Shown piece after piece: positions 17,836-26,685 of a stretch of DNA of 64,000 nt. Made by a program: the position numbers and the translations under genes. A model generated the notes under the pieces. That model did no database searches and was not told the origin of the DNA. It saw only the letters and a list, made by a program, of their open reading frames with translations. Source of the DNA: Nocardia jiangxiensis NBRC 101359 (GTDB lineage Bacteria; Actinomycetota; Actinomycetes; Mycobacteriales; Mycobacteriaceae); the NCBI RefSeq assembly GCF_000308615.1, contig NZ_BAGB01000171.1, positions 123,233 through 187,232 of the forward strand, written 5' to 3'. Positions within the stretch are counted from its first letter, which is position 1. Each line of letters opens with the position of its first letter.

Positions 17836-19233
17836 ATGGCCGCCGGCTGGCGGGGTTCGATGCGTTCGCGGTTGAGCGTCGGGATCGTGCTGCTCGCGGG
17901 CATCGGGCTGCTCGTCGCGGATACCGCGCCGGTTCTCACGCTGTGGTTCTACTTCCGGCACAATGCCGATTCCGCGCTGTACCAGGCCGAACGCACCATC
18001 CGCGCGGCCCCGGGCCCGTATGTGCTGACCGCGGTGCAGCAGCTCGAACCGGACGCGTTCTACGTCGCGTTCCTGTCGAGTGACGGTAGCGTCGCGGCGG
18101 AATCCGTTGGAGCGCGGGTGAATTCGAGAGCCGCGAAGCCCGCTCTGCCCGCCGTGGTCGCGCCCGGGTACGCGCAGCGTCCGATCCCGGCCGCGGCGGC
18201 CGGAAATCGCACGCAGCGCTATCGCCTGCTCGCCTTCGACGTGCCGCCGGGACGCTCGGTGCAGTCCGCGCGGGGCGCGCCCGCCGAGCCGGTCGCCCGC
18301 GTGGTGGTCGCGCGCAGCCTGCGCTTCGACGACGGGGTGCTGACCTGGCTGCTCGGGGTGGAGATCGTCGCGACGGTGCTCGTGCTGGGTGGAATCGCGC
18401 TGCTGAGCCGGGCGGTATTGCGGGTGGGCCTGCGGCCGCTGCGGGATATGGCGACCACTGCCTCGGCGATCGCGGCCGGTCAGCTCGATCGGCGGGTGCC
18501 GGTGGGGGAACGGCAGGACGAGGCGCGGGAGGTGGGTCTGGCACTGAACCGGGCTTTCGAGGCCCGCGAACGCGCCGACGAGCGATTGCGCCGATTCCTC
18601 TCCGACGCGTCGCACGAGCTGCGCACACCGCTGGCCACCATTCGCGGCTGGGCACAGACCTGCGGACACGGCCTCGCGCCGGACCGTGCGGCAGTGGATC
18701 ACGCGATCACCCGGATCGACGCCGAGGCCGCGCGGATGCATCGGCTGGTGGCTGCGATGCTGCAATTGGCCCGGCTCGATCGTGTCGATGCCGCGAGCGA
18801 GGAGCCGGTGGATCTGGGCGCGCTGGCCGCGGAGGCGGTCGCCGACGTGCGGGCCATCGATCCGGATCGGATCGTGGAATCGATTGTGCCCGAACATGTC
18901 TACGTCGCCGGTGATATCGATCAGCTACGTCGGGTGTTGCAGAATCTGCTGTCCAACGCGTTGCGGCACACGCCGCCGGAGGCGTCGGTCTCGGTCACCG
19001 TCGCGGTGACCGAGGCGGGCGAGGTGGCGCTGACCGTCGCCGATTCCGGTCCGGGACTGGATGATTCGGCCGTCGAGCAGGTATTCGAGCGGTTCTATCG
19101 CGGCTCGGGCACCGGCGGGGCGGGACTCGGGTTGAGTATCGTGCGCGAGATCGTCGAGGGGCACGGCGGCCGGATCGCGGTGCGGTCGCAGAACGGCGCG
19201 GTCTTCACCGCGACCTTCCCGCGCTGTCGCTGA
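17836..19233 (+). CDS. Sensor histidine kinase
   Basis: The 465-residue kinase has two membrane helices (about 15-40 and 170-195) around a 130-residue extracytoplasmic sensor, a HAMP linker (AAGQLDRRVPV), a dimerisation domain with the phospho-acceptor His near residue 260 in DASHELRTPLA, and an HATPase domain with N-box LLSNALRHTP, G1 VADSGPGL, F-box VFERFYRG and G2 GAGLGLSIV. It phosphorylates the response regulator encoded immediately upstream. The sensor domain matches no family I recognise, so the ligand is open. Confidence 0.92.
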   Translation: MAAGWRGSMRSRLSVGIVLLAGIGLLVADTAPVLTLWFYFRHNADSALYQAERTIRAAPGPYVLTAVQQLEPDAFYVAFLSSDGSVAAESVGARVNSRAAKPALPAVVAPGYAQRPIPAAAAGNRTQRYRLLAFDVPPGRSVQSARGAPAEPVARVVVARSLRFDDGVLTWLLGVEIVATVLVLGGIALLSRAVLRVGLRPLRDMATTASAIAAGQLDRRVPVGERQDEAREVGLALNRAFEARERADERLRRFLSDASHELRTPLATIRGWAQTCGHGLAPDRAAVDHAITRIDAEAARMHRLVAAMLQLARLDRVDAASEEPVDLGALAAEAVADVRAIDPDRIVESIVPEHVYVAGDIDQLRRVLQNLLSNALRHTPPEASVSVTVAVTEAGEVALTVADSGPGLDDSAVEQVFERFYRGSGTGGAGLGLSIVREIVEGHGGRIAVRSQNGAVFTATFPRCR

Positions 19234-19335
19234 TCACTCCACATCGTCAGCTTCCGGTCAGGTTTCCGGGGCGCTGCGGTCAGCTCGGCCTGGTGTGCTG
19301 GATCGAGACGATCGCCGACCAGGAGGTGCCTACCG

Positions 19336-20010
19336 GTGGCAGACCGGACGACTACATCGGACGCGGCCCCCGCGTTGCGTGAACGACTCGTTGTCGGGGC
19401 GGTGTCCGTCTCGCCGATGCTGACCTTCACCGTGCTGATCTCGACCACGAAATCGCTGACCGCGGCGGCCTGCGCGGCACTGATCGCCGCGGTGGCGGTG
19501 AGCGTGTGGCGGGTGCTGACCGGTCGGCCGACGCGCACCACCGTCGCCGTGATCGCTGGTGTACTCCTGCAGGTGACGTTCGCGACGGTCAGCGGCGACG
19601 CGGTGAACTTCTTCCTGCCGCGCCTGGCGTGGATGGTGCTCTGGTCGCCGGTGCAACTCGTGCTGATCCTGATCGGCCGGGCCCCGCTGGGCTGGGCCGT
19701 GGCGCGACTGCGCGGACAGCCGCGAACCTGGCGACAGTGCTCGGTGCGCCGTCGCGCCTACAGTCTGGCGTCGCTGCTGCCGTGGAGCCTGGCCACCCTG
19801 GAAATGGTTGTCGCGCTGTGGTTGTACGCGCACGACCAAGTGGCGCTGCTCGGCGGAACCGAGGTGGTCACCAATATCGTCCATCTCCTGGCATTCGTGG
19901 CGGCGTGGCGCATCGCGGTGCGGCTCATCGGAACCCACGACGCCCCCGATCAACCCGGACTCTGCGGGTGCATGGCCGAGCCGGGCGAACGGTTCGCGGG
20001 AAGTCGGTGA
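19336..20010 (+). CDS. Integral membrane protein, DUF3159-like
   Basis: The 224-residue protein has about five to six hydrophobic segments and the motif VSGDAVNFFLPRL in the middle, which resembles the ENFFLPG motif of DUF3159 membrane proteins of actinobacteria. AGGAGG ends 9 bases before the GTG, a strong start signal. It follows the kinase gene by about 100 bases on the same strand but need not be co-transcribed. The C-terminal tail carries two cysteines (LCGCMAE). No biochemical role is known for the family, and the family match itself is by motif memory only. Confidence 0.72.
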   Translation: MADRTTTSDAAPALRERLVVGAVSVSPMLTFTVLISTTKSLTAAACAALIAAVAVSVWRVLTGRPTRTTVAVIAGVLLQVTFATVSGDAVNFFLPRLAWMVLWSPVQLVLILIGRAPLGWAVARLRGQPRTWRQCSVRRRAYSLASLLPWSLATLEMVVALWLYAHDQVALLGGTEVVTNIVHLLAFVAAWRIAVRLIGTHDAPDQPGLCGCMAEPGERFAGSR

Positions 20011-20140
20011 CGGGAACTCGTCATCTGTTGTTGGCCGGTTGCTCGCTGTGTGTCGTGCGATCCGGGTTGTGACGGCAGTACATTCGGCGCGGGGGTGTCG
20101 AAGCGGCGCCGGTGTATCGACGACCATTGCGAGGTATTTG

Positions 20141-20617
20141 ATGACGAACGATCCGATATCGCCGGACACCCTGTCGCCGGAAAGAGCGTGGACCAGACCG
20201 ATCTCGATGTTCGCCGCCATGATGCTGGCCACCCTGGTCGCGTTGTCGGTTTTACTGGGCGGGCTGGGCGCGGCGAACTCGACCGGCACCGCCACGGTGG
20301 CCGCGCAGAACGCCACCGACCTGCGCCTGATCGCCTGCACGGTCTCCGATCAGGCCCGGCAGACCCTGGGGCTGATCGACGCCGGACAGTGGCCGCCGAA
20401 CGACGGCTCGGGCACCAAGGGCGGCACTACCTGGAGTGATCGCGAAGGAAATCTGCCCGAGGCCGACGGCAGCGGCAAGGCCATCCACTACAAGGAGTGG
20501 GACGTGAACCGCAAGGTTCCCGGTCACAATCGCGATGCGGACCGCATCGTCACCGGTGACGACGGATCGGCCTGGTACACCAGCGATCACTACTCCAGCT
20601 TCTGCCGGATGCGCTGA
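20141..20617 (+). CDS. Guanyl-specific ribonuclease (N1/T1/barnase family), membrane-anchored or secreted
   Basis: The 158-residue protein has one hydrophobic helix near residues 22-45 acting as signal or anchor, and a C-terminal microbial RNase domain. The catalytic trio is visible: Glu in IHYKEWDV, Arg in DADRIVTG and His in TSDHYSSFC; the G-x-x-IHY-x-E and DRIVTG strands are the standard pattern of RNase Sa-type enzymes, which cleave RNA 3' to guanosine. Two cysteines (IACTV and SFCRM) could form the usual disulfide. GAGG lies a few bases before the ATG at 20141. No barstar-like inhibitor gene was seen adjacent, in keeping with export before folding. Confidence 0.83.
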   Translation: MTNDPISPDTLSPERAWTRPISMFAAMMLATLVALSVLLGGLGAANSTGTATVAAQNATDLRLIACTVSDQARQTLGLIDAGQWPPNDGSGTKGGTTWSDREGNLPEADGSGKAIHYKEWDVNRKVPGHNRDADRIVTGDDGSAWYTSDHYSSFCRMR

Positions 20618-20648
20618 TACGCAACATTTTCCGGTAATAGGGAACATC

Positions 20649-20682
20649 CCGCGCGCCCGAACCGTCCGGATCGGGCGCGCGG
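20649..20682. terminator. Perfect 12-bp hairpin terminator
   Basis: Arms 20649-20660 and 20671-20682 pair perfectly around a 10-base loop, between the convergent ribonuclease and TetR genes. Probably bidirectional. Confidence 0.8.
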
Positions 20683-20711
20683 TCGGCGTATCCGGGGCGC
20701 GTCGGACCCGT

Positions 20712-21362
20712 TCAAGGCGCGGGCGTCCCGGCCAGCAGATGCACGATGGAGCGGACGAACTCCTCCAGCCGCTCGCGGGGATATTCGGCCGGATCGCTCA
20801 CCGCGAGCCGCCCCAGCGTCTCGGCCACGGTCAGCAGCACCCGGGCCAGCAGTTCGGAATCCATTGCCGCCAAACGCGGATCGAGCGCGGTGCCCATCCG
20901 GACCAGCGCATCGGCCCGTTCGATCACCTCCGCGCGGGAATTGCGCAGTGCCGCACGATATTCGTCGGGTGCGCTGGCGGGCGTGGCGAGGATCAGCCGC
21001 CAGCGGGTCGGATTCTCCAGTGCCACACCGACGAACGCCTCGACCGTGGCCGATGCGGCGGACACCGGATCCGACCCGAGCAGATCGGCCGGGAGGGTGG
21101 CCGCGACCTGCTCCAGGCTGCGTTCGCGTTCGCGTTCGAGCAGCGCGGCGACCAGTTCCGCGCGGGTGGAGAACACGGTGTAGAGCACGGGTTTGCCGAC
21201 CCCTGCCTCCTGCGCCACCGCCTCCATGCTCAGTTCATGCAGTTCGACGCGGCCCAGCACGGTGAATGCGGCGTCGAGCAGTTGGGCGCGACGTTGCTCG
21301 GGCGGCAGCCGCGGCGCGTAGCGGCGACGCGGGCGCTCGGCCGCGGAACGATCGGTCGTCAC
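20712..21362 (-). CDS. TetR-family regulator
   Basis: The 216-residue repressor has a basic N-terminus and a TetR helix-turn-helix (LDAAFTVLGRVELHELSMEAVAQEAGVGKPVLYTVFSTRAEL, here split across helices), followed by a helical ligand domain. It is transcribed away from the MpaB-like oxygenase gene; the 128-base intergenic region carries two related 28-base direct repeats that are the likely operators. The natural model is local control of the oxygenase and of its own gene. The ligand is unknown. Confidence 0.9.
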   Translation of the reverse strand: MTTDRSAAERPRRRYAPRLPPEQRRAQLLDAAFTVLGRVELHELSMEAVAQEAGVGKPVLYTVFSTRAELVAALLERERERSLEQVAATLPADLLGSDPVSAASATVEAFVGVALENPTRWRLILATPASAPDEYRAALRNSRAEVIERADALVRMGTALDPRLAAMDSELLARVLLTVAETLGRLAVSDPAEYPRERLEEFVRSIVHLLAGTPAP

Positions 21363-21394
21363 AGCCCGCTCACCTCCACCGGTTCATAGTGTCA

Positions 21395-21455
21395 CGGCAA
21401 ATGCTACGGGGCCGTTGTATTCGATCCCGGCAATTGCTACGGTGGTGTTGTATTC
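21395..21455. promoter_or_regulatory. Two 28-bp direct repeats, probable TetR operators
   Basis: Copies at 21395-21422 and 21428-21455 agree at 24 of 28 positions and repeat with a 33-base period, three helical turns. Each contains CTACGG followed by a G(T)TG half, an imperfect inverted pair that a dimeric TetR could read. They lie between the divergent regulator and oxygenase starts. Confidence 0.6.
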
Positions 21456-21490
21456 ACTCGCATGAGTGGGCAGCGAACAAGGAGTAGCTG

Positions 21491-22435
21491 ATGGGCTTCG
21501 ATCCGACCACGCTTCGCCGCGACGATTACGGGTTCTTCGGACCCGGCTCGCCGAGCTGGAAGATCTGGACCTCGCCGACCGCGCTCATCGGCTTCCAGCG
21601 GGCCGTGGTGCTGGAGCACTTCGAGCCGTATCTCGCTGCGGCCGTGGCGGATTCGCAGGGCATCTACAGCAGTCCGCGGGCCCGGCTGGACAACACCCTG
21701 GCCTATTTCCTGCTCGTCGCCGTCGGTGACGGCCGCACCGCCATCCGCGCCTCGGAACATTTGATGCAGGTGCACGCCGCGATGACCGGCATCGAGCCGA
21801 TCAGTGGACGGCGTTATGCGGCGAACAGTCCGCACACCCAGCTGTGGATCCATGTCACGGGCTGGCATTCGGTGCTCAAGGCATACGAGATATTCGGCCC
21901 CGGGCCGCTGCCGCCCGAGCAGGAGGACCGGTACTGGGCCGAATGCGTGATCGCGGCCGAACTGCAGACCTGCAAACCGGAGGATGTGCCGCGATCGCGG
22001 GCGCAGGTACGGGACTATTTCGAGCAGATGCGTCCGCGACTGTGCAGTTCGGAACGTGCCGAAGCGGGGATGCACCACCTGCTGTGGACCCCGCCCGGCA
22101 ACGGCGCCGGAGTCACCTTGGCCGTCGGAAGCCGACTGCTGTCGCTGGCCTCGGTGGCCACCTTGCCGAAATGGATGCGCACCCTCGGTCGCTTCGACCG
22201 TCCGGGCCTGGTGGACGTCGCGGTCGAACTCCCCGCGAAGGTCGCCGTATGGCTGTCCTCGCGAGCCGATGGCTACGGGCTTCGTGCAGCTGCCCCCTAC
22301 ATCGCACCGATGACCGGGCGAATCCTCGAGCAGCACGTGCGGGCCGGGGAACCGGTCACCCCGGCGACGATCACGCCCGCGCGGGCCCGCGAGCTGTACG
22401 GCGCGCGTACGACTGTCGTGCACGACGCGGGCTGA
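21491..22435 (+). CDS. Oxygenase MpaB family protein (DUF2236)
   Basis: The 314-residue protein matches the DUF2236 pattern: early ALIGFQRAVVLEHFEP, a helix RLDNTLAYFLLVAVGD, then the central motif SPHTQLWIHVTGWHSVLKAYE containing histidines expected to bind haem or metal in latex-clearing-protein and MpaB relatives, and RYWAECVIAAEL. Family members are thought to perform oxidative cleavage or hydroxylation; the substrate here is not deducible. AAGGAG lies 8-9 bases before the ATG at 21491. Divergent from the TetR gene and presumably under its control. Confidence 0.84.
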   Translation: MGFDPTTLRRDDYGFFGPGSPSWKIWTSPTALIGFQRAVVLEHFEPYLAAAVADSQGIYSSPRARLDNTLAYFLLVAVGDGRTAIRASEHLMQVHAAMTGIEPISGRRYAANSPHTQLWIHVTGWHSVLKAYEIFGPGPLPPEQEDRYWAECVIAAELQTCKPEDVPRSRAQVRDYFEQMRPRLCSSERAEAGMHHLLWTPPGNGAGVTLAVGSRLLSLASVATLPKWMRTLGRFDRPGLVDVAVELPAKVAVWLSSRADGYGLRAAAPYIAPMTGRILEQHVRAGEPVTPATITPARARELYGARTTVVHDAG

Positions 22436-22611
22436 TCGCTGGTCGCGCGCCGATCGGTGTACTGCCATCGGCCGGAGCCGGCGTGTCGAGTTTCGCGCCC
22501 CTGCGGCGTCGGCCGAACGGTCGCGGGTCGATCGAGCCCCCCGAGTCGACGGATGGCTATGGCGGGTCCGGGCCGTGTTCCCGAGGAACTCGGCTGGCCG
22601 CCCAGCCGCGA

Positions 22612-23418
22612 TCAGGTGAAAGTCGTTGCGGTCATGGCGATCAGCACGATGGTCAGGAATATCGGGTAGGCGATCGCGTGTAGTCGATCGGGCACCCGGA
22701 CCAGCGTTCGCTTGACCAGTGCGATGGTCGGCAGGGCTCCGGCGAGCAGGGCCAGGGCCGCTGCCGGATCGACGTATCCGATCGTTCCGTGTCCGGGATT
22801 TCCGTGTGCGGCAAAGGAGTACACGATCGTTGCGACGACGGCCACCGGGATGCTCAGTGGATTCGCGAGTGCGGCGGCTTCGGTCATGGGCAATCCCCTG
22901 CGGCGCAGCAGCGGTACGGTGACGACGCTGCCGCCGACGCCGAGAAATGCTGCGACAGCGCCGATTCCGGTGCCCCCGGCCACCGCTGTCGCGGTTCCCG
23001 GCGGGCGAGGTCGCGCGGTACGGGAGTCCGCGCGGGTGAGAAATCCGCTGCGCAGCACGATATCGGCGATCGCGACCACCAGATAGGCGCAGAACAGCAG
23101 ATGTAGTGCCCGGTCGGGCACGGCCGTCGCCGCGGCCGCTCCGGCGAGGGCCCCGACGGCGATGAACAGCGCCAGCGGGTGCAGATATTCGGTGCGCAAT
23201 CCGCCCGACCGAATATGTGCACAGGTGGCGACCGAGGCGTTGACCAGCATCACCGCCGCCGAGGTCGCGACCGCCACGTGCATGGCCGCGGTCCCGGCGG
23301 TGGCGGTCGACACCGCGTAGACCACGGGGACGGTGACGAATCCGCCGCCGAATCCGAACAACACGGTCGTCACCCCCGACAGACAGCCGCACAACACCAG
23401 GACCAGCAGGAATGTCAT
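22612..23418 (-). CDS. TauE/SafE-family membrane exporter
   Basis: The 268-residue membrane protein has about eight hydrophobic helices in two pseudo-repeats with the family motifs GFGGGFVTVPVVYA near the N-terminus and LGVGGSVVTVPLLRRRGLP in the second half. TauE/SafE proteins move sulfur-containing or other organic anions such as sulfite, sulfoacetate or taurine breakdown products. ATG 23418 is taken; an in-frame GTG lies one codon upstream. The gene is divergent from an AraC regulator, which probably controls it. The anion is unknown. Confidence 0.88.
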   Translation of the reverse strand: MTFLLVLVLCGCLSGVTTVLFGFGGGFVTVPVVYAVSTATAGTAAMHVAVATSAAVMLVNASVATCAHIRSGGLRTEYLHPLALFIAVGALAGAAAATAVPDRALHLLFCAYLVVAIADIVLRSGFLTRADSRTARPRPPGTATAVAGGTGIGAVAAFLGVGGSVVTVPLLRRRGLPMTEAAALANPLSIPVAVVATIVYSFAAHGNPGHGTIGYVDPAAALALLAGALPTIALVKRTLVRVPDRLHAIAYPIFLTIVLIAMTATTFT

Positions 23419-23512
23419 CACGAAGCTACGTTATGAGAACCGTGCACCGTCGCACATTCGATGATCTGCCGGTCTCTTTCGAGAATACGCCAGCCCGAGT
23501 AGCCTGACCGTC

Positions 23513-24286
23513 GTGCGGAACGTACCGGTGGATGCGGTCGATCGGATCGATCGCGCGGTACTGGCGATCGGCACCGACTATCCGCCGCGGCATCTCCTGG
23601 CCGCGCACCGGCATCGCCGCGCCCAGGTGCTGTACGCGGCCAGCGGCGTCATGCGCGTCGATACCACCCACGGAACGTGGACGGTGCCGACTCACCGCGC
23701 CGTGTTGATCCCGCCCGGAGTCGACCACGAGGTGCTGATGGAGGGCGTCAGCACCCGCAGCCTGTACCTGGAACCCACTGCGGCGCCGTGGTTTCCGTCT
23801 CGTTGCCGGGTGGTGGACGTCTCGCCGCTGTTGCGGGAGCTGATCCTCGCCGCGGTGGATCTGCCGCCGGAGTACAACCTGCGCGGCCGGGACGGCTCGC
23901 TGATCGATCTGCTGCTCTACGAGCTCGCGACGTTGACTCCGTTGCCCTTCGAACTCACCTTGCCGGTGCGTGCGGATCTGCGCGCACTCTGCGAGGAGTT
24001 CGGGTCCGCGCCGACGATTCGATCGACGCCGCAGGACTGGGCTCGCCGATTACGGGTCAGCTCGCGGACTTTCAATCGGTTGTTCCGCGCCGAGACCGGA
24101 TCGACGTTCCAGCGTTGGCGTCAGCGTGCGTGTGTGGTGCATGCCATTCACGCTCTCGCCCTGGGAGATTCGGTCACCGCGGTCGCCGCCGATCTGGGTT
24201 ACGACACCCCGGCCGCGTTCTCGGTCATGTTCCAGCGCGAGACCGGTACTCCGCCGAGCGCATTCCACCCGACCCGGACCACCTGA
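23513..24286 (+). CDS. AraC-family regulator with cupin-like sensor
   Basis: The 257-residue protein has an N-terminal cupin-like sensor (HRHRRAQVLYAASGVM, then VLIPPGVDHEV) and a C-terminal pair of helix-turn-helices (DWARRLRVSSRTFNRLFRAETG and VTAVAADLGYDTPAAFSVMFQRETG, each shortened here), the AraC/XylS layout. The GTG at 23513 begins the ordered domain directly. It is divergent from the TauE/SafE exporter with under 100 bases between, so it likely responds to the exported anion or a related compound. Confidence 0.88.
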   Translation: MRNVPVDAVDRIDRAVLAIGTDYPPRHLLAAHRHRRAQVLYAASGVMRVDTTHGTWTVPTHRAVLIPPGVDHEVLMEGVSTRSLYLEPTAAPWFPSRCRVVDVSPLLRELILAAVDLPPEYNLRGRDGSLIDLLLYELATLTPLPFELTLPVRADLRALCEEFGSAPTIRSTPQDWARRLRVSSRTFNRLFRAETGSTFQRWRQRACVVHAIHALALGDSVTAVAADLGYDTPAAFSVMFQRETGTPPSAFHPTRTT

Positions 24287-24467
24287 CCGGCTGTGGCCCG
24301 ACAGTCCTGGCAGCAGTTCCACGCGGAGTTACTGCGAGCTGTCCGGGGGTGTGCAGATCGGGTCGAGGTCGAGACCTCGCTCGCGGCAAGTGCGAAATAT
24401 CGGCAGGCGTGACGGTGTGACGCCGGGGACCACCGAGATCGTGGTGAGCTGCCGGTGCGATAAGTGG

Positions 24468-24836
24468 TCAGCGCGACGAATCAGACTGATAAGCAGGGGT
24501 ATCCAGCAATCGATCCAGGTGGGTGCGCGACCAGGTGCACAGTCCGTGCACCGTCTCCACGAGTCCGATTCCGGCCTCGGTCAGCGTGTAGTCGACGTGC
24601 GGGTTGGCGGTGTGGTGATCGAATCTGCTTATCAGCCCGTGGTTTTCGAGCTCCCGTAAGGTCTGGGTGAGCATCTTGAAACTGATGCCCTCGATCGCGC
24701 GGTGCAGTTCGCGGAAGCGATGTCGTCCGTCGCCGACCTCCTCCAGCACCCGCAGTCCCCATTTGGTCGACACCACGGCGAAGACCCGCACCGCGATATC
24801 GCGTGCGCGCCGCTGCTGCTCGTCGTCGGGATTCAC
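24468..24836 (-). CDS. HxlR-family regulator
   Basis: The 122-residue winged-helix protein has the HxlR order: TKWGLRVLEEVGDG, the RFRELHRAIEGIS helix, SFKMLTQTLRELENHGL and the wing FDHHTANPHVDYTLTEAG. Usual N-terminal cysteine of redox-sensing members such as YodB is absent, so a thiol switch is unlikely; one cysteine (GLCTW) is near the C-terminus. The GTG at 24836 starts 57 bases from the divergent VOC-family gene at 24894, its probable target. Confidence 0.88.
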   Translation of the reverse strand: MNPDDEQQRRARDIAVRVFAVVSTKWGLRVLEEVGDGRHRFRELHRAIEGISFKMLTQTLRELENHGLISRFDHHTANPHVDYTLTEAGIGLVETVHGLCTWSRTHLDRLLDTPAYQSDSSR

Positions 24837-24893
24837 CGCTCACCTTCGAGTGCGTACTGCCGCCGTCACCGGATCCGCCGTAGCGTCCCGCAC

Positions 24894-25268
24894 ATGCGGA
24901 TTCTCAAGACCTACGCCCGGTTGTTCGTCGACGATCTGGACGTCGCGTTGCCGATCTACGAGGAGATCGTGGGTACGCCGCCCGATCTCAGGGTCGGGTT
25001 CGAAGCGGCGGAACTGGCCGCGATCGGTGACTTCCTGCTCATCGCCGGACCACCCGAGGCCGTGGATCGCTATCGCTCGACCGTCGGCCCGGTGATCGTC
25101 GACGACCTGGACGAACTGCTCGCCCGTCTCACTGCCGCGGGCGCGCGAATCACCGGCGGGCCCCATACGGGGCCGACCGGTCGATTCGCCTACCTCGATC
25201 ACCCCGACGGCGCGAATGTCGAATACGTCGAGTGGGCGGCGTCGATACGCGCCCGCGTACTCGGCTGA
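24894..25268 (+). CDS. VOC/glyoxalase-fold protein
   Basis: The 124-residue single-domain vicinal-oxygen-chelate protein has the beta-alpha-beta-beta-beta pattern: RLFVDDLDVALPIYEEIVG, a middle loop LLIAGPPEAVDRYRST, DDLDELLARLTAAGARIT and the final strands FAYLDHPDGANVEYVEW. The final Glu in VEYVEW is a usual metal ligand, but the matching first His is replaced (RLFVDD), so metal binding is doubtful. It may be a dioxygenase-like, lyase-like or drug-binding protein. Start ATG 24894. Divergent from HxlR and convergent with the OYE gene 15 bases away. Confidence 0.82.
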   Translation: MRILKTYARLFVDDLDVALPIYEEIVGTPPDLRVGFEAAELAAIGDFLLIAGPPEAVDRYRSTVGPVIVDDLDELLARLTAAGARITGGPHTGPTGRFAYLDHPDGANVEYVEWAASIRARVLG

Positions 25269-25283
25269 GATCGCCATCGCGAA

Positions 25284-26390
25284 CTACCGGAACGGCGTGA
25301 TCTCCGAAAGCCGTTGGTCGCGAACCTTGTTCACCCACTCCGGATCAGCGAGCAGGGCGCGTCCCAGCGCGACGACGTCGAATTCGCCACGGTCGAACTG
25401 CTCGTTCAGGAAGCGGAACCGGTCGGCCTGGGTCTCGTCGATCTGATCACCGCGGAAGACGCTGTCCACACCGACGGAACCCACGGTGATCACCGGTCGG
25501 CCGGTGATCTTCTTGGTCCATCCGGCAAGGCTCAGATCTTCTGCGTAATCGGTGAATTCGGGCAGCCAGTGCCGTCGCAGCGAGGTGTGGAAGATGTCGA
25601 CTCCGGCGTCGACGAGCGGGGTGAGCAACTCCTCGAGCTCGCCGGGGGTGGCGGCGATGCGGGCCGTGTAGTCGACGCCCTTCCACTGCGAATAGCGGTA
25701 GATGATCGGGAAGTCGGGGCCGACGGCCTCGCGCACGGCCGCGACCACGCGGGCCGGGAACGCCGCGCGGCGACGTGGTGTCACACCGTAGTCGTCGGTG
25801 CGGTGATTGGTTGCGTCCCAGAAGAATTGGTCGAGCAGATAGCCGTGCGCACCGTGAATCTCGATACCGTCGAAGCCGAGCTGCCGGGCCAGCACCGCGG
25901 ACTCCACGTAGGAGGCGACGAGAGTGTCCAGGTCATCGGCGGTCAGCGCCCGCCCCACCGGCGCTCCGGCGTGATCGATGCCGGACGGGCTCACCGACGG
26001 GGTCTGCGGCTCGAATTCGGGCTCGTTCCCCCGGTCGACACCGGTATGCCACAGCTGCGGCACGATGGCCGCGCCTTCGGCGTGCACCGCCTCGGCCACC
26101 GCGCGCCAACCGACCGCACTGTCCTGGCCGTAGAACCGCGGAACACCCGAGAGCGGTCCGGCCGCCGGGCCGCGAACGTAGGTCCCCTCGGTGATGATCA
26201 GCCCCACGCCGCCGGCGGCATGCTCGCGGTAGTACTCGATGTTCTCCGAATTGGGCACGCCGCCAGGGGATTTCACGCGCGTCATCGGGGCCATCGCGAA
26301 CCGGTTCCGCAGTCGCAGCGATCCCGTGTCGAACTCGGTGAACAATCCGTCCAGATCGATCGAGGGCTCACCGGCCGATTCTTGTGACAT
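25284..26390 (-). CDS. Old Yellow Enzyme family NADH:flavin oxidoreductase
   Basis: The 368-residue TIM barrel has the OYE marks: RNRFAMAPMTR near residue 30, FMN- and substrate-pocket motifs GLIITEGTYV and QLWHTG, EIHGAHGYLLDQFFWDATNHRTDDYG (shortened here to its segments EIHGAHGYLLDQF and NHRTDDYG), and C-terminal VALGRALLADPEWVNK. Members reduce activated C=C or nitro groups with NAD(P)H. ATG 26390 has GGAAGGAAA about 10 bases upstream. It shares the region with an HxlR/VOC pair, so all three may belong to electrophile detoxification, but that is inference. Confidence 0.9.
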   Translation of the reverse strand: MSQESAGEPSIDLDGLFTEFDTGSLRLRNRFAMAPMTRVKSPGGVPNSENIEYYREHAAGGVGLIITEGTYVRGPAAGPLSGVPRFYGQDSAVGWRAVAEAVHAEGAAIVPQLWHTGVDRGNEPEFEPQTPSVSPSGIDHAGAPVGRALTADDLDTLVASYVESAVLARQLGFDGIEIHGAHGYLLDQFFWDATNHRTDDYGVTPRRRAAFPARVVAAVREAVGPDFPIIYRYSQWKGVDYTARIAATPGELEELLTPLVDAGVDIFHTSLRRHWLPEFTDYAEDLSLAGWTKKITGRPVITVGSVGVDSVFRGDQIDETQADRFRFLNEQFDRGEFDVVALGRALLADPEWVNKVRDQRLSEITPFR

Positions 26391-26685
26391 GGAGCATATT
26401 TCCTTCCGATTCGGCGACTCGATTGTCGATATCCGGTCGCCCGAACAACACCGCCGAGGTCTCGGCCATTCCGGTACGGGTGTGATCGCGGTAACGATGG
26501 CGGCGGTGCAGGTGTCCGGTCCGGCGGTTTTCGTCGTCCGAAGCCGGGGGCGTGACATGGCCGCTCGTCCTCGACGGCGGGGAAGGCGTGCGTGGTCACG
26601 AGATATCCGGTGGCGCCGCTGCCGTTGTTCGTGATCGAGTGGTGTTCCCACCGGATGTGATTCCCGAGCAGAGCGAGCCCGAGCG

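Noticed and set aside
16951..18897. 648-codon open frame on the minus strand, opposite the two-component system
   Set aside because: It runs antisense through two well-supported genes and has low-complexity composition.
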